Shown here piece by piece: positions 1-6,063 of a DNA stretch of 7,474 nt. The translations under genes were made by a program, and so were the position numbers. Source of the DNA: JADDRA01 sp035553895 (GTDB lineage: Bacteria > Actinomycetota > Acidimicrobiia > Acidimicrobiales > CADCSY01); the NCBI GenBank assembly GCA_035553895.1, contig DATMJI010000049.1:1-7474 (forward strand), given 5' to 3'. The notes under the pieces were generated by a model, which did not search any database, was not told the DNA's origin, and saw only the letters and a program-made list of their open reading frames with translations. The stretch's first letter is position 1. Every line of letters starts with the position of its first letter.

Positions 1-297
1 TTTCTCACCCACCACCTGGTCATGGACAAGGGCAAGCTGGTCAACTACCAGATCTGCACACCGTCGACCATCAACGCCTCGCCCCGCGACCCCTTCGGCC
101 AGCCCGGCCCCTACGAGCAGGCCATCATGAACACCCCGATCCTCGAGGACGTCGACGAGTCCTCGAAGTTCACCTCCATCGACATGTTGCGGGCCGTGCG
201 CAGCTTCGACCCGTGCATGCCCTGCACGACGCATGCCGACACCGGTAGGGGTGAGGTGGTGCGCGAGGTCAATACCTGCTCGTGCGGCGGGGAGTGA
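1..297 (+). CDS. [NiFe]-hydrogenase large subunit, C-terminal part (5'-truncated by window)
   Basis: This is the last 98 residues of a [NiFe]-hydrogenase large subunit, the subunit holding the Ni-Fe active site that splits or forms H2. The frame is open from base 1, so the gene starts outside the window. The diagnostic C-terminal motif DPCMPCTTH is at bases 208-234; its two Cys codons (214-216 and 223-225) are the expected nickel ligands. The upstream segment ICTPSTINASPRDPFGQPGP is also typical of respiratory uptake-type large subunits. After the motif His (232-234) come 20 more residues ending in CSCGGE. In this family such a tail is normally cut off after the His by a maturation endopeptidase once nickel is inserted. 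The sequence resembles actinobacterial uptake or high-affinity H2-oxidising enzymes (group 1h or 2a), but I cannot assign the group from this fragment. The gene ends 7 bases before the convergent next gene, so no maturation genes follow it directly. Confidence 0.95.
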   Translation, partial: FLTHHLVMDKGKLVNYQICTPSTINASPRDPFGQPGPYEQAIMNTPILEDVDESSKFTSIDMLRAVRSFDPCMPCTTHADTGRGEVVREVNTCSCGGE

Positions 298-314
298 GCA
301 CCGGTTAGCGGTGC
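298..314. terminator. Small hairpin between convergent genes (possible weak bidirectional terminator)
   Basis: GCACCG (298-303) and CGGTGC (309-314) form a perfect 6-bp stem with a 5-base loop. It lies immediately after the hydrogenase stop, and the loop contains the TAA stop of the convergent small gene. There is no T-run on either strand, so it is not a canonical intrinsic terminator. Its position between two converging 3' ends is the main reason for the call. Confidence 0.3.
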
Positions 315-508
315 CGGGGCGCGTCCTCGGGTGGGCAGTAGGGGATGCTCTGGTGGGCGTTGTGGGTCCCGTGGTTGCGGTGGGGCACCGAGGCGTGGGC
401 CTGACCGGTGGCCCGGTGCTCGCACCCGGTGTGGGTGGCACCGGCGGCCGAGGCGGGCACGACGGCCAGCGCCGTCCCCAAGGTGCAGACGATGAGCAGC
501 TTTCGCAT
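305..508 (-). CDS. Small secreted His-rich peptide (hypothetical)
   Basis: A 67-aa protein with a clear Sec-type signal peptide: MRK, a hydrophobic core over about residues 4-18, and a likely cleavage at ASA|AG after residue 21. The predicted mature part is about 46 residues and holds 8 His and 2 Cys (residues 29 and 58), with a core reading HRNHGTHNAHQSIPYC. The two Cys could form a disulfide outside the cell, and the His content would allow metal binding; both are inference. I recognise it only as the kind of small exported actinobacterial protein with an AHxSIPYC-like end, and no function is known to me. The start is well supported: AGGAG (515-519 in plus coordinates) lies 6 bases from the ATG. 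It is convergent with the hydrogenase gene and separated from the upstream operon by 107 bases, so it probably has its own promoter. Confidence 0.8.
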   Translation of the reverse strand: MRKLLIVCTLGTALAVVPASAAGATHTGCEHRATGQAHASVPHRNHGTHNAHQSIPYCPPEDAPRHR

Positions 509-557
509 GTCTTTCTCCTCTTGTGAGATTCATGAGCGGTGGTGCTAGCTGAGGCAG

Positions 558-583
558 AACTCTTCCCGTCGTCTGGACGTTCC
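558..583 (-). promoter_or_regulatory. Candidate ECF-sigma-like promoter for the secreted peptide
   Basis: On the minus strand GGAAC (579-583) is followed after 18 bases by GTT (558-560). This resembles the GGAAC...GTT pattern of extracytoplasmic-function sigma promoters, although the spacing is slightly long and the usual CGTT is AGTT here. It would give a 5' leader of roughly 40 bases before the ATG at 508. The rest of the 509-615 gap holds only a weak interrupted stem (CCCTC/GAGGG) just after the ASRT-family stop. Confidence 0.25.
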
Positions 584-615
584 TAATCCCCTCGCTCCTT
601 TTTCCCGGGAGGGCA

Positions 616-987
616 TCAGGCGGGGAAGGCGATGGTGCTCAGCAGGGCGTTCTCGGCCTGGCGGGAGTCCAGCCGGGTGTGCTGGACGACGATGGGCATG
701 TCGCTCTCGATGAGCGAGGCGTAGGCCGTCGCCCTGGGTATGGGCTCGGGGTCGACCAGGTCGTCGAAGCGCTGGTGCCGCGTACGCCGGGCCGGGACAC
801 TCAGCCGGTAGGGGCCCCCGGGTGGGCGGTCCTCGTAGAAGACGGTGATGCGGACCTGGGCGTCGGCGTCGCCCGTGTTGACCATGCACGCCGTCTCGTG
901 GCTGGTCATCTCCGGTTCCGGTCCGGTGGAGGTGGCGGGGATCCATCCCTCGGCGATCACCCACCGCGTGCTTCCCAGTGCGTCCAT
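616..987 (-). CDS. Anabaena sensory rhodopsin transducer (ASRT) family protein
   Basis: A 123-aa soluble protein matching the ASRT family (Pfam PF07100) over its whole length; the Anabaena transducer is about 125 aa. Family stretches visible in order are WVIAEGWIP (residues 9-17), then SHETACMVNTGD, VPARRTRHQRFDDL, and near the C-terminus PIVVQHTRLDSRQAENALLS. The founding member is a beta-rich tetramer that binds a sensory rhodopsin, but most homologues occur without rhodopsins, and the superfamily has been proposed to be small-molecule (carbohydrate-like) binding domains. No rhodopsin gene is present here. An ORF reaching to 1218 exists, but the ATG at 987 is chosen because the family sequence begins there and AGGAG (996-1000) lies 8 bases upstream. 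The start is 1 base after the dehydrogenase stop, indicating translational coupling. The family call is firm; the ligand and role are unknown. Confidence 0.92.
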   Translation of the reverse strand: MDALGSTRWVIAEGWIPATSTGPEPEMTSHETACMVNTGDADAQVRITVFYEDRPPGGPYRLSVPARRTRHQRFDDLVDPEPIPRATAYASLIESDMPIVVQHTRLDSRQAENALLSTIAFPA

Positions 988-988
988 C

Positions 989-3900
989 TCATGCGCTCCT
1001 CTCTCGCTGGTCGCCCGGGCGGGGTGCCCACCGCCGCTCCGGCCTGGTATCGCCGCTATCGCCGTGCAGCGCGGCCCGGAGCAGCTCGGCCAGGTGCATG
1101 CCCCTGCGCCCGGCCGCCCGGCCCTGGGCCACCTGGGTGCGGCAGCTGAAGCCGTCGGCGAGCAGGACGTCGCCGTCGCCGGCGGCCCGCACCGCCGGGA
1201 GCAGCACCCGCTCGGCACACGCCTCCGACACCTCGTAGTGACCCACCTCGAAGCCGAAGTTCCCGGCCAGCCCGCAGCAGCCCGAGTCGAGCACGTCGGC
1301 GTCCACGCCCATGCCCGCCAGCAGGGCGTGGTCGGCCTTGACCCCCATGACGGCGTGGTGGTGGCAGTGGGTCTGCACCAGGGCCTTGCGGGCGAGCCTC
1401 GGTGGCTCCCAGCCCGGGCTGTGGTGGACGAGCAGCTCGGCCAGGGTGACTGTCTGGCGCTGGAGCCGGGTCACGTCGTCGTCGTGGGGGAACAGCTCGG
1501 GGGCGTCGGCCCGGAACACCGCCGTACAGCTCGGCTCGAGTCCCAGCACCAGCCCGCCTGAGCGGATGTGGGGCCGCAGGGTTTTCACCGAACGCTGGAG
1601 CACCCGGCGGGCGGTCTTGAGCTGCCCGGTGGAGATCCAGGTGAGCCCGCAACAGACGGACTGCTCCGGGACGCGCACCCGCCAGCCGGCACCCTCGAGC
1701 ACCTCGACGGCGGCCTGGGCCACCGACGGGTGGAAGTGGTTGTCGAAGGTGTCGGGCCACACCAGCACGTCGCCCCGGGCACCGTCACCCGTTGCCGGGC
1801 GCCGGTGGAACCAGTGCTGGAAGGTCTGGCCGGCCAAGACGGGGAGTTGGCGGCGGGCATCCACCCCGGCCAGCCACTTGGCGGCTGTGGAGGCGACCGG
1901 CGCCTGGCTGATCCGGTTCACGGCCTGCGGCGATCGAGCGGCCAGGGTGGCCCACACCGGGAGCCAGCCCATGGAGTAGTGCGACCGGGGCCGCAGGCGC
2001 CGGGCGTAGTGGTGGGACAAGAACTCGGCCTTGTAGGTGGCCATGTCGACGTTGACCGGGCAGTCGGCCTTGCACCCCTTGCACGCCAGGCAGAGATCCA
2101 GGGCATTGCGGACGGCCTTCGAGCGCCAGCCGTCGGTCACCGGCCCGCCCCGGGCCCCACCGTCGAGCATCTCGAACAGCAGGCGGGCCCGCCCCCGGGT
2201 GCTGTGCTCCTCCTCCCGGGTGACCATGTACGAGGGGCACATCACCCCGCCTGCCTCCCGCCGGCACTTGCCGACGCCCACGCAGCGCAGCACGGCTCGC
2301 CCGAAGCTGCCCGAGTCGTGGGGGTAGCCGAAGAACGTGGCGGTGGCGCCGTGGTCGTAGTCGACGCCGAGGCGGAGGTGGTGGTCGAGAGGAGCGGGCG
2401 CCACCACCTTGCCGGGGTTCATCCGGTCGTCGGGATCGAAGATGGCCTTGAGCTGGGCGAAGGCGCCGACGATCTCGTCGCCGAACATCCTCGGGAGCAG
2501 CTCACCGCGAGCCTGGCCGTCGCCGTGCTCGCCTGACAGCGACCCGCCGTAGGAGCTGACCAGGTCGGCGGCCCGCTCCACGAAGGCCCGGAACTGGCGC
2601 ACCCCGGCGGCGCTGCCCAGGTCGAAGGGGATGCGAGTGTGGACGCAGCCCTGGCCGAAGTGGCCGTAGAGGGGGGCCTGGGCGTAGCCGAACTCGTCAT
2701 GGAGGCGGAGGAAGTCCCGGAGGTAGTCCCCCAGGCGGTCGGGCCCCACGGCCGAGTCCTCCCATCCCGGCCAGGTGTCCGGTTCTCCGGGCACGCGCGC
2801 CGTCGCCCCCAGCGCCGACTCCCGGACGCGCCACAGCTCCTTCTCCCGGTCGGGGTGGTCCACGACGCTGACGTCGCCGTCGTGGTGGCGGCGTCCGAGC
2901 TGTTCAAGGAGTTGCCTGGCCCGGTCGTCGGCCTCGGCGCGGCTGTCCCCACCGAACTGGGCGAGCAGCCAGGCGGTGCCGTGGGGAAGCAGGTCGAGCG
3001 CTTGGGGGTTCAGGTGCTTGCGGCGCTGGAAGCCGACCAGCGTGGCGTCGATGCCTTCCAGGGCGATGGGCCCCGCTTCCACCACGGCCGGCACGGCGTC
3101 GCCGGCGCTGGCGATGTCGGGGTAGCCCAGCACCACCATTGTCCGGTGGTGGACGCGGGGGACGAGCTCGAGCTCGGCCCGCAGCACCGTGACGAGGGTC
3201 CCCTCCGACCCCACCAGGGCCCGGGCCACGTGCAAGCCCCGCTCGGGGAGGAGCGAGTCGAGGTTGTAGCCGGACACCCGCCGGGGGATGTCGGGGAACC
3301 GGGCCCGGATCTGGTCACCGTAGCGATCGGCCAGGGCCCGCAGCTGCTGGTGGATCTCGGCCGGGCGACCACCCGAGCGCACCAGTGCTTCGTAGTCGTC
3401 GTCGGGGGTCTGGCCCACCCACAGGCGGGTCCCGTCGTAGAGCAGGACCTCGAGCCGCTTGACGTTGTCGACGACCTTGCCCGTGCGCTGCGCCGTCGCT
3501 CCGCACGAGTTGTTGCCGATCATGCCCCCGAGGGTGCAGTGGTTGTGGGTGGCCGGCTCGGGGCCGAACTCGATGTCCCACTGCCGCAACACGTCGTTCA
3601 GGTGGTCGAGGACGATGCCGGGCTCGACCACGCACGTGCGCCGATCGGGGTCCACCGACACCACCCGGTTGCAGTACTTCGACCAGTCGAGCACCACGGC
3701 GGTGTTCGTGCACTGGCCGGCCAGGCTGGTTCCCCCACCGCGGGAGAGCAGCGGGGCACGGAACCGGCGGCAGACGGCCACGGCAGCGACGGCGGCGTCG
3801 ACGGTGCGGGGTACCACCACGCCGATCGGCACCTGCCGGTAGTTGGAGGAGTCGGTGGAGTAGGCCGCCCGGGAGCCGGCGTCGAAGCGGACCTCGCCGT

Positions 3901-3997
3901 CGACCTCGGCGACGAGGTGGCGTTCCAGGGCGGCGACGTCGATCTCGGTGTCGGTGGTCCGGCGGGCCGTCGGCGGTGGCAGCCGCACGGCGGTCAC
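989..3997 (-). CDS. FAD-binding and Fe-S-binding 2-hydroxyacid dehydrogenase (GlcD-GlcF-like fusion, YdiJ/D-lactate dehydrogenase type)
   Basis: A 1002-aa flavo-iron-sulfur oxidoreductase expected to oxidise a D-2-hydroxyacid (D-lactate, glycolate or D-2-hydroxyglutarate class) to the 2-oxoacid and pass electrons to the respiratory chain. Domain order: a PCMH-type FAD domain at about residues 45-285 (GGGTSLAGQ at 87-95, GNNSCGA at 161-167, GSEGTL at 263-268); the FAD-oxidase C-terminal domain at about 290-535 (GHFGQGCVH at 445-453, SGEHGDGQARGE at 488-499); a ferredoxin-like segment with Cys at 572, 578 and 587 and a CLACKGCKADCP cluster motif at 636-647; then a GlcF-like half with CCG motifs at 782-784 and 907-909. 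The length matches the E. coli YdiJ class (about 1018 aa). There are no membrane segments. The GTG start at 3997 overlaps the upstream TGA as GTGA and has no Shine-Dalgarno of its own, so it probably depends on translational coupling. The substrate cannot be read from the sequence. Confidence 0.93.
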   Translation of the reverse strand: MTAVRLPPPTARRTTDTEIDVAALERHLVAEVDGEVRFDAGSRAAYSTDSSNYRQVPIGVVVPRTVDAAVAAVAVCRRFRAPLLSRGGGTSLAGQCTNTAVVLDWSKYCNRVVSVDPDRRTCVVEPGIVLDHLNDVLRQWDIEFGPEPATHNHCTLGGMIGNNSCGATAQRTGKVVDNVKRLEVLLYDGTRLWVGQTPDDDYEALVRSGGRPAEIHQQLRALADRYGDQIRARFPDIPRRVSGYNLDSLLPERGLHVARALVGSEGTLVTVLRAELELVPRVHHRTMVVLGYPDIASAGDAVPAVVEAGPIALEGIDATLVGFQRRKHLNPQALDLLPHGTAWLLAQFGGDSRAEADDRARQLLEQLGRRHHDGDVSVVDHPDREKELWRVRESALGATARVPGEPDTWPGWEDSAVGPDRLGDYLRDFLRLHDEFGYAQAPLYGHFGQGCVHTRIPFDLGSAAGVRQFRAFVERAADLVSSYGGSLSGEHGDGQARGELLPRMFGDEIVGAFAQLKAIFDPDDRMNPGKVVAPAPLDHHLRLGVDYDHGATATFFGYPHDSGSFGRAVLRCVGVGKCRREAGGVMCPSYMVTREEEHSTRGRARLLFEMLDGGARGGPVTDGWRSKAVRNALDLCLACKGCKADCPVNVDMATYKAEFLSHHYARRLRPRSHYSMGWLPVWATLAARSPQAVNRISQAPVASTAAKWLAGVDARRQLPVLAGQTFQHWFHRRPATGDGARGDVLVWPDTFDNHFHPSVAQAAVEVLEGAGWRVRVPEQSVCCGLTWISTGQLKTARRVLQRSVKTLRPHIRSGGLVLGLEPSCTAVFRADAPELFPHDDDVTRLQRQTVTLAELLVHHSPGWEPPRLARKALVQTHCHHHAVMGVKADHALLAGMGVDADVLDSGCCGLAGNFGFEVGHYEVSEACAERVLLPAVRAAGDGDVLLADGFSCRTQVAQGRAAGRRGMHLAELLRAALHGDSGDTRPERRWAPRPGDQRERSA

Positions 3998-5709
3998 GAG
4001 AGGAATGCTCGGATCTTGTCCCGGGCGATGGCCACCGCCGTCGACGCCGTGTGGGGCTGGCCCCGGAGGAAGGCCTGGGTGAAGTGCTTGGCCTGCTCGT
4101 AGGTCACCTTGCCCGGCATCGGCGGCTCGTCGGGGTTGACGTCGCAGTCGACGATGCCGGGACCCGGATAGGACAGCAGCGCCTGGATGGCCGGAGCGAC
4201 ACCGGCGGGCTCGGTCACCTTGGCGCCGTAGCCGCCGCTCGCCGAGGCCCAGGCGGCGAAGTCGGCCACCGGCTGGCGATGGCGCACGGCGTACTCGGGG
4301 TAGCCGAGCACGATCTGCTCCCAGAGGATCTGGCCGTAGGAGTTGTTGTTGTTGACCACCACCTTGATGGGAAGCTGGTGGCGCACGGCGGTGAGGAACT
4401 CGGCCATGAGCATGGCGAAGCCCCCGTCACCGACGAAGGCGATCACCTGGCGGTGGGGGAAGGCATGTTGCATGGCGATGGCGTAGGGCAGCCCCGGTGC
4501 CATGGTGGCCAGGTTCCCGGAGAGGTAGAACTCCCGCCCACCGCGGATGGTCCAGTGCCGGGCCGACCAGGTGGCGATGGTCCCCGAGTCGCAGGTGAGG
4601 ATGGCGTCGTCGCTGGCCGCCTCGTCGGTCACGTGCATCAGGTACTGCGGGGCGATGGGATCACGGGTGGCGTCTTCCAGGGCCGCCATCTCCGAGCGCC
4701 AGCGCTGCATCTCGGCCTGGTACTTCTCGAGGAACGACCGGTCCCGGCCGCTGCCGAGGAGGGGGAGCAGGCCCTGGAGGCCGAGCTTGGCATCGGCCAC
4801 CACCGGGGCCTCGACGGGGAGGCGGAGCCCGACCAGGGAGGCGTCCACGTCGATCTGGGCCACCCGCACCAGGCCCGGCGAGGGGAGGTGCTTGGCGTAG
4901 GGGAACGAGGTGCCCACCATGAGCAGGGTGTCGCACTCCTCCATCAGCTCCTCGCTGGGGCGGGTGCCGAGCAGTCCCAGCCCTCCGGTGGTGAGGGGGT
5001 GGTCGTCGGGGACCTCGGCCTGGCCCGGCAGGGTCTTGACGATGGGCGCCGCCAGCTCCTCGGCCACGGCCAGGACCTCGTCGCGGGCGGGCAACGCCCC
5101 GGCCCCCACCAGCATGGCCGTGTTCGAGCCGGCGGCGAGGAGCTCGGCGGCCGCCCGCAGGTCGCCTTCGACGGGTTGATTGGCAGAGCTGCGGAACAGG
5201 GCGGACGTCGACGGGGACGTCGCCGGGGCGACGTGGCGGTAGGGATCGGCGCCGATGGGGGCGACCTGGATGTCGTTGGGGAAGCTGAGTTGGGCCACCG
5301 TGCGCTTGGCCAGGGCGTTGCGGATGGCGATGTCGACCACGGCCGGCATTTGCTGGGGGTTGGTGACCATCAGGTTGTAGGCGGCCACGTCCTGGAACAG
5401 GCGGTCGAGGTGCACCTCTTGCTGGTCGCGGGTGCCCAGCACCGACGTCTCCTGCATGCCGGTGAGGGCCAGGACCGGGGTGTGGTCGAGCTTGGCGTCG
5501 TAGAGCCCGTTGAGCAGGTGGATGGCGCCGAGGCCCGACGTGGCGCAGCGCACGCCGATCTTCCCGGTGGCCTTGGCGTAGCCGGTAGCCATGAACGCCG
5601 CCGCCTCCTCGTGGTGGACGAGGACGAACTGGAGGTCGTCCCGGAGGCGCCGGAAGCCCTCCATCAACCCGTTGATGCCGTCACCGGGGAGGCCGAAGAT
5701 CGTGTCCAC
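3994..5709 (-). CDS. Thiamine-diphosphate-dependent enzyme, pyruvate oxidase/dehydrogenase (PoxB)-like; N-terminus cut by an in-frame TAG
   Basis: A 571-aa open frame from a GTG at 5709, covering nearly all of a ThDP enzyme of the PoxB/acetolactate synthase superfamily. It would decarboxylate a 2-oxoacid, probably pyruvate, with electrons passed to a carrier or quinone. Visible features: IFGLPGDGINGL at residues 4-15; HHEEAAAF with the expected catalytic Glu at residue 34; a central domain with LVGAGALPARDEV; and the ThDP/Mg motif GDGGF at 427-431 with NNNN at 453-456. Acetolactate synthase is less likely because of the INGL and AIHLLNGLYDAK segments, typical of PoxB-like proteins. The first helix of the family lies upstream, in frame but behind a TAG (5713-5715). 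The GTG is 3 bases past that stop and lacks a good Shine-Dalgarno, so this product would need termination-reinitiation. Residue 60 is Leu where the family motif is TSGPG. The stop codon overlaps the next gene by 4 bases. Substrate and activity are unproven. Confidence 0.85.
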   Translation of the reverse strand: MDTIFGLPGDGINGLMEGFRRLRDDLQFVLVHHEEAAAFMATGYAKATGKIGVRCATSGLGAIHLLNGLYDAKLDHTPVLALTGMQETSVLGTRDQQEVHLDRLFQDVAAYNLMVTNPQQMPAVVDIAIRNALAKRTVAQLSFPNDIQVAPIGADPYRHVAPATSPSTSALFRSSANQPVEGDLRAAAELLAAGSNTAMLVGAGALPARDEVLAVAEELAAPIVKTLPGQAEVPDDHPLTTGGLGLLGTRPSEELMEECDTLLMVGTSFPYAKHLPSPGLVRVAQIDVDASLVGLRLPVEAPVVADAKLGLQGLLPLLGSGRDRSFLEKYQAEMQRWRSEMAALEDATRDPIAPQYLMHVTDEAASDDAILTCDSGTIATWSARHWTIRGGREFYLSGNLATMAPGLPYAIAMQHAFPHRQVIAFVGDGGFAMLMAEFLTAVRHQLPIKVVVNNNNSYGQILWEQIVLGYPEYAVRHRQPVADFAAWASASGGYGAKVTEPAGVAPAIQALLSYPGPGIVDCDVNPDEPPMPGKVTYEQAKHFTQAFLRGQPHTASTAVAIARDKIRAFLS

Positions 5710-5712
5710 CCC

Positions 5713-5760
5713 CTACGCCACCAGGCGCCTGGCCAGGCTCTCGCCGACCGTCTCGTCCAT
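5713..5760 (-). pseudogene. Detached N-terminal codons of the ThDP enzyme (15-codon ORF ending in TAG)
   Basis: ATG at 5758-5760 starts MDETVGESLARRLVA followed by TAG (5713-5715), then in the same frame GVDTIFGLPGDG. TVGxxLxxRLxxxGVxxIFGxPGDG is the usual N-terminus of PoxB-like proteins, so these 15 codons are the true start of the downstream gene and not an unrelated leader. The codon replaced by TAG is often Trp (TGG) at this place in the family, which is one base away. A read as a 15-aa leader peptide coupled to the GTG at 5709 is also possible. Confidence 0.75.
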
Positions 5761-5767
5761 CGCACAG

Positions 5768-5774
5768 CCTCCTC
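5768..5774 (-). promoter_or_regulatory. Strong Shine-Dalgarno for the ThDP operon
   Basis: GAGGAGG on the minus strand ends 7 bases before the ATG at 5760. It is the best ribosome binding site in the window and marks 5760, not the GTG at 5709, as the ancestral start of the operon's first gene. Confidence 0.8.
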
Positions 5775-5919
5775 ACCACAGCCGGCGTGCACCCGGTCGG
5801 TGGCGGCGGGGCTGCGGTCGACTGACCCCTACCTCCACCCCGCGGCCGGCAAACGGGAGGCTTTGCTCAGGCCCCCTCCGGGCCGGCGGCGATCGCCGGG
5901 CCACGCCGGGAGGCAACTG

Positions 5920-5937
5920 GTGGTCAGGCCAGACCAC
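5920..5937. promoter_or_regulatory. 18-bp near-perfect dyad, candidate operator
   Basis: GTGGTCAGGCCAGACCAC matches its own reverse complement at 8 of 9 base pairs; only the A/A pair at 5926/5931 fails. It lies about 160 bases upstream of the operon ATG and about 125 bases upstream of the SDR start. The TGGTC...GACCA half-sites are reminiscent of GntR-family operators, many of which control lactate or pyruvate genes, but the spacing differs from the FadR-type consensus. No regulator gene for it is visible here. Confidence 0.4.
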
Positions 5938-5981
5938 GGGTAGACGCTTCTAACCACCAGAACGGGAGGGGTGGTGGCGGG

Positions 5982-6018
5982 TCGCCGGTGACGGATCGCC
6001 GGAGACGGGTGGAGACGG
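5982..6018. repeat. Short 14-bp tandem repeats
   Basis: TCGCCGGTGACGGA (5982-5995) is followed directly by TCGCCGGAGACGGG (5996-6009), 12 of 14 identical, and then by a partial third copy ending GGAGACGG (6011-6018). The array sits 45-80 bases upstream of the SDR start, where it would be in or next to its promoter or leader. Confidence 0.5.
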
Positions 6019-6063
6019 CCGCCCCCGATGCATCCTTCCCGCCGTTGCGGGGATAGGTCTGGC

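Larger units (their letters stand above)
5761..6063. other. Divergent intergenic region between the ThDP operon and the SDR gene
   Basis: About 300 bases with no convincing gene; ORFs crossing it are continuations of antisense shadows. It must hold promoters in both directions. I see no clean -35/-10 pair, as expected for high-GC actinobacterial DNA. The recognisable structures are an 18-bp dyad (5920-5937), a longer-range inverted pair CTGGTGGT (5917-5924)/ACCACCAG (5953-5960), and short tandem repeats (5982-6018). Confidence 0.6.

Noticed and set aside
588..615. Intrinsic terminator after the ASRT-family gene
   Set aside because: Only a 5-bp interrupted stem with no T-run on the transcribed strand; too weak to call.
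988..1218. N-terminal extension of the ASRT-family ORF to a start at 1218
   Set aside because: The extension lies inside the dehydrogenase coding sequence and is unlike the family; the ATG at 987 has a good ribosome binding site and fits the family length.
2639..4102. A 487-codon plus-strand ORF opposite the dehydrogenase
   Set aside because: Antisense shadow of the FAD/Fe-S gene; no motifs or credible ribosome binding site, and it crosses the overlap of two real minus-strand genes.
3976..5943. A 655-codon plus-strand ORF opposite the ThDP gene
   Set aside because: Its translation is low-complexity (Gly, Val, His, Arg, Glu-rich) with no recognisable motif. It is the antisense of a gene with clear catalytic motifs, as expected from high-GC codon use.
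6028..6063. Earlier SDR start at 6028
   Set aside because: No ribosome binding site at suitable spacing, and the extra 12 residues are not SDR-like; the ATG at 6064 is better placed.
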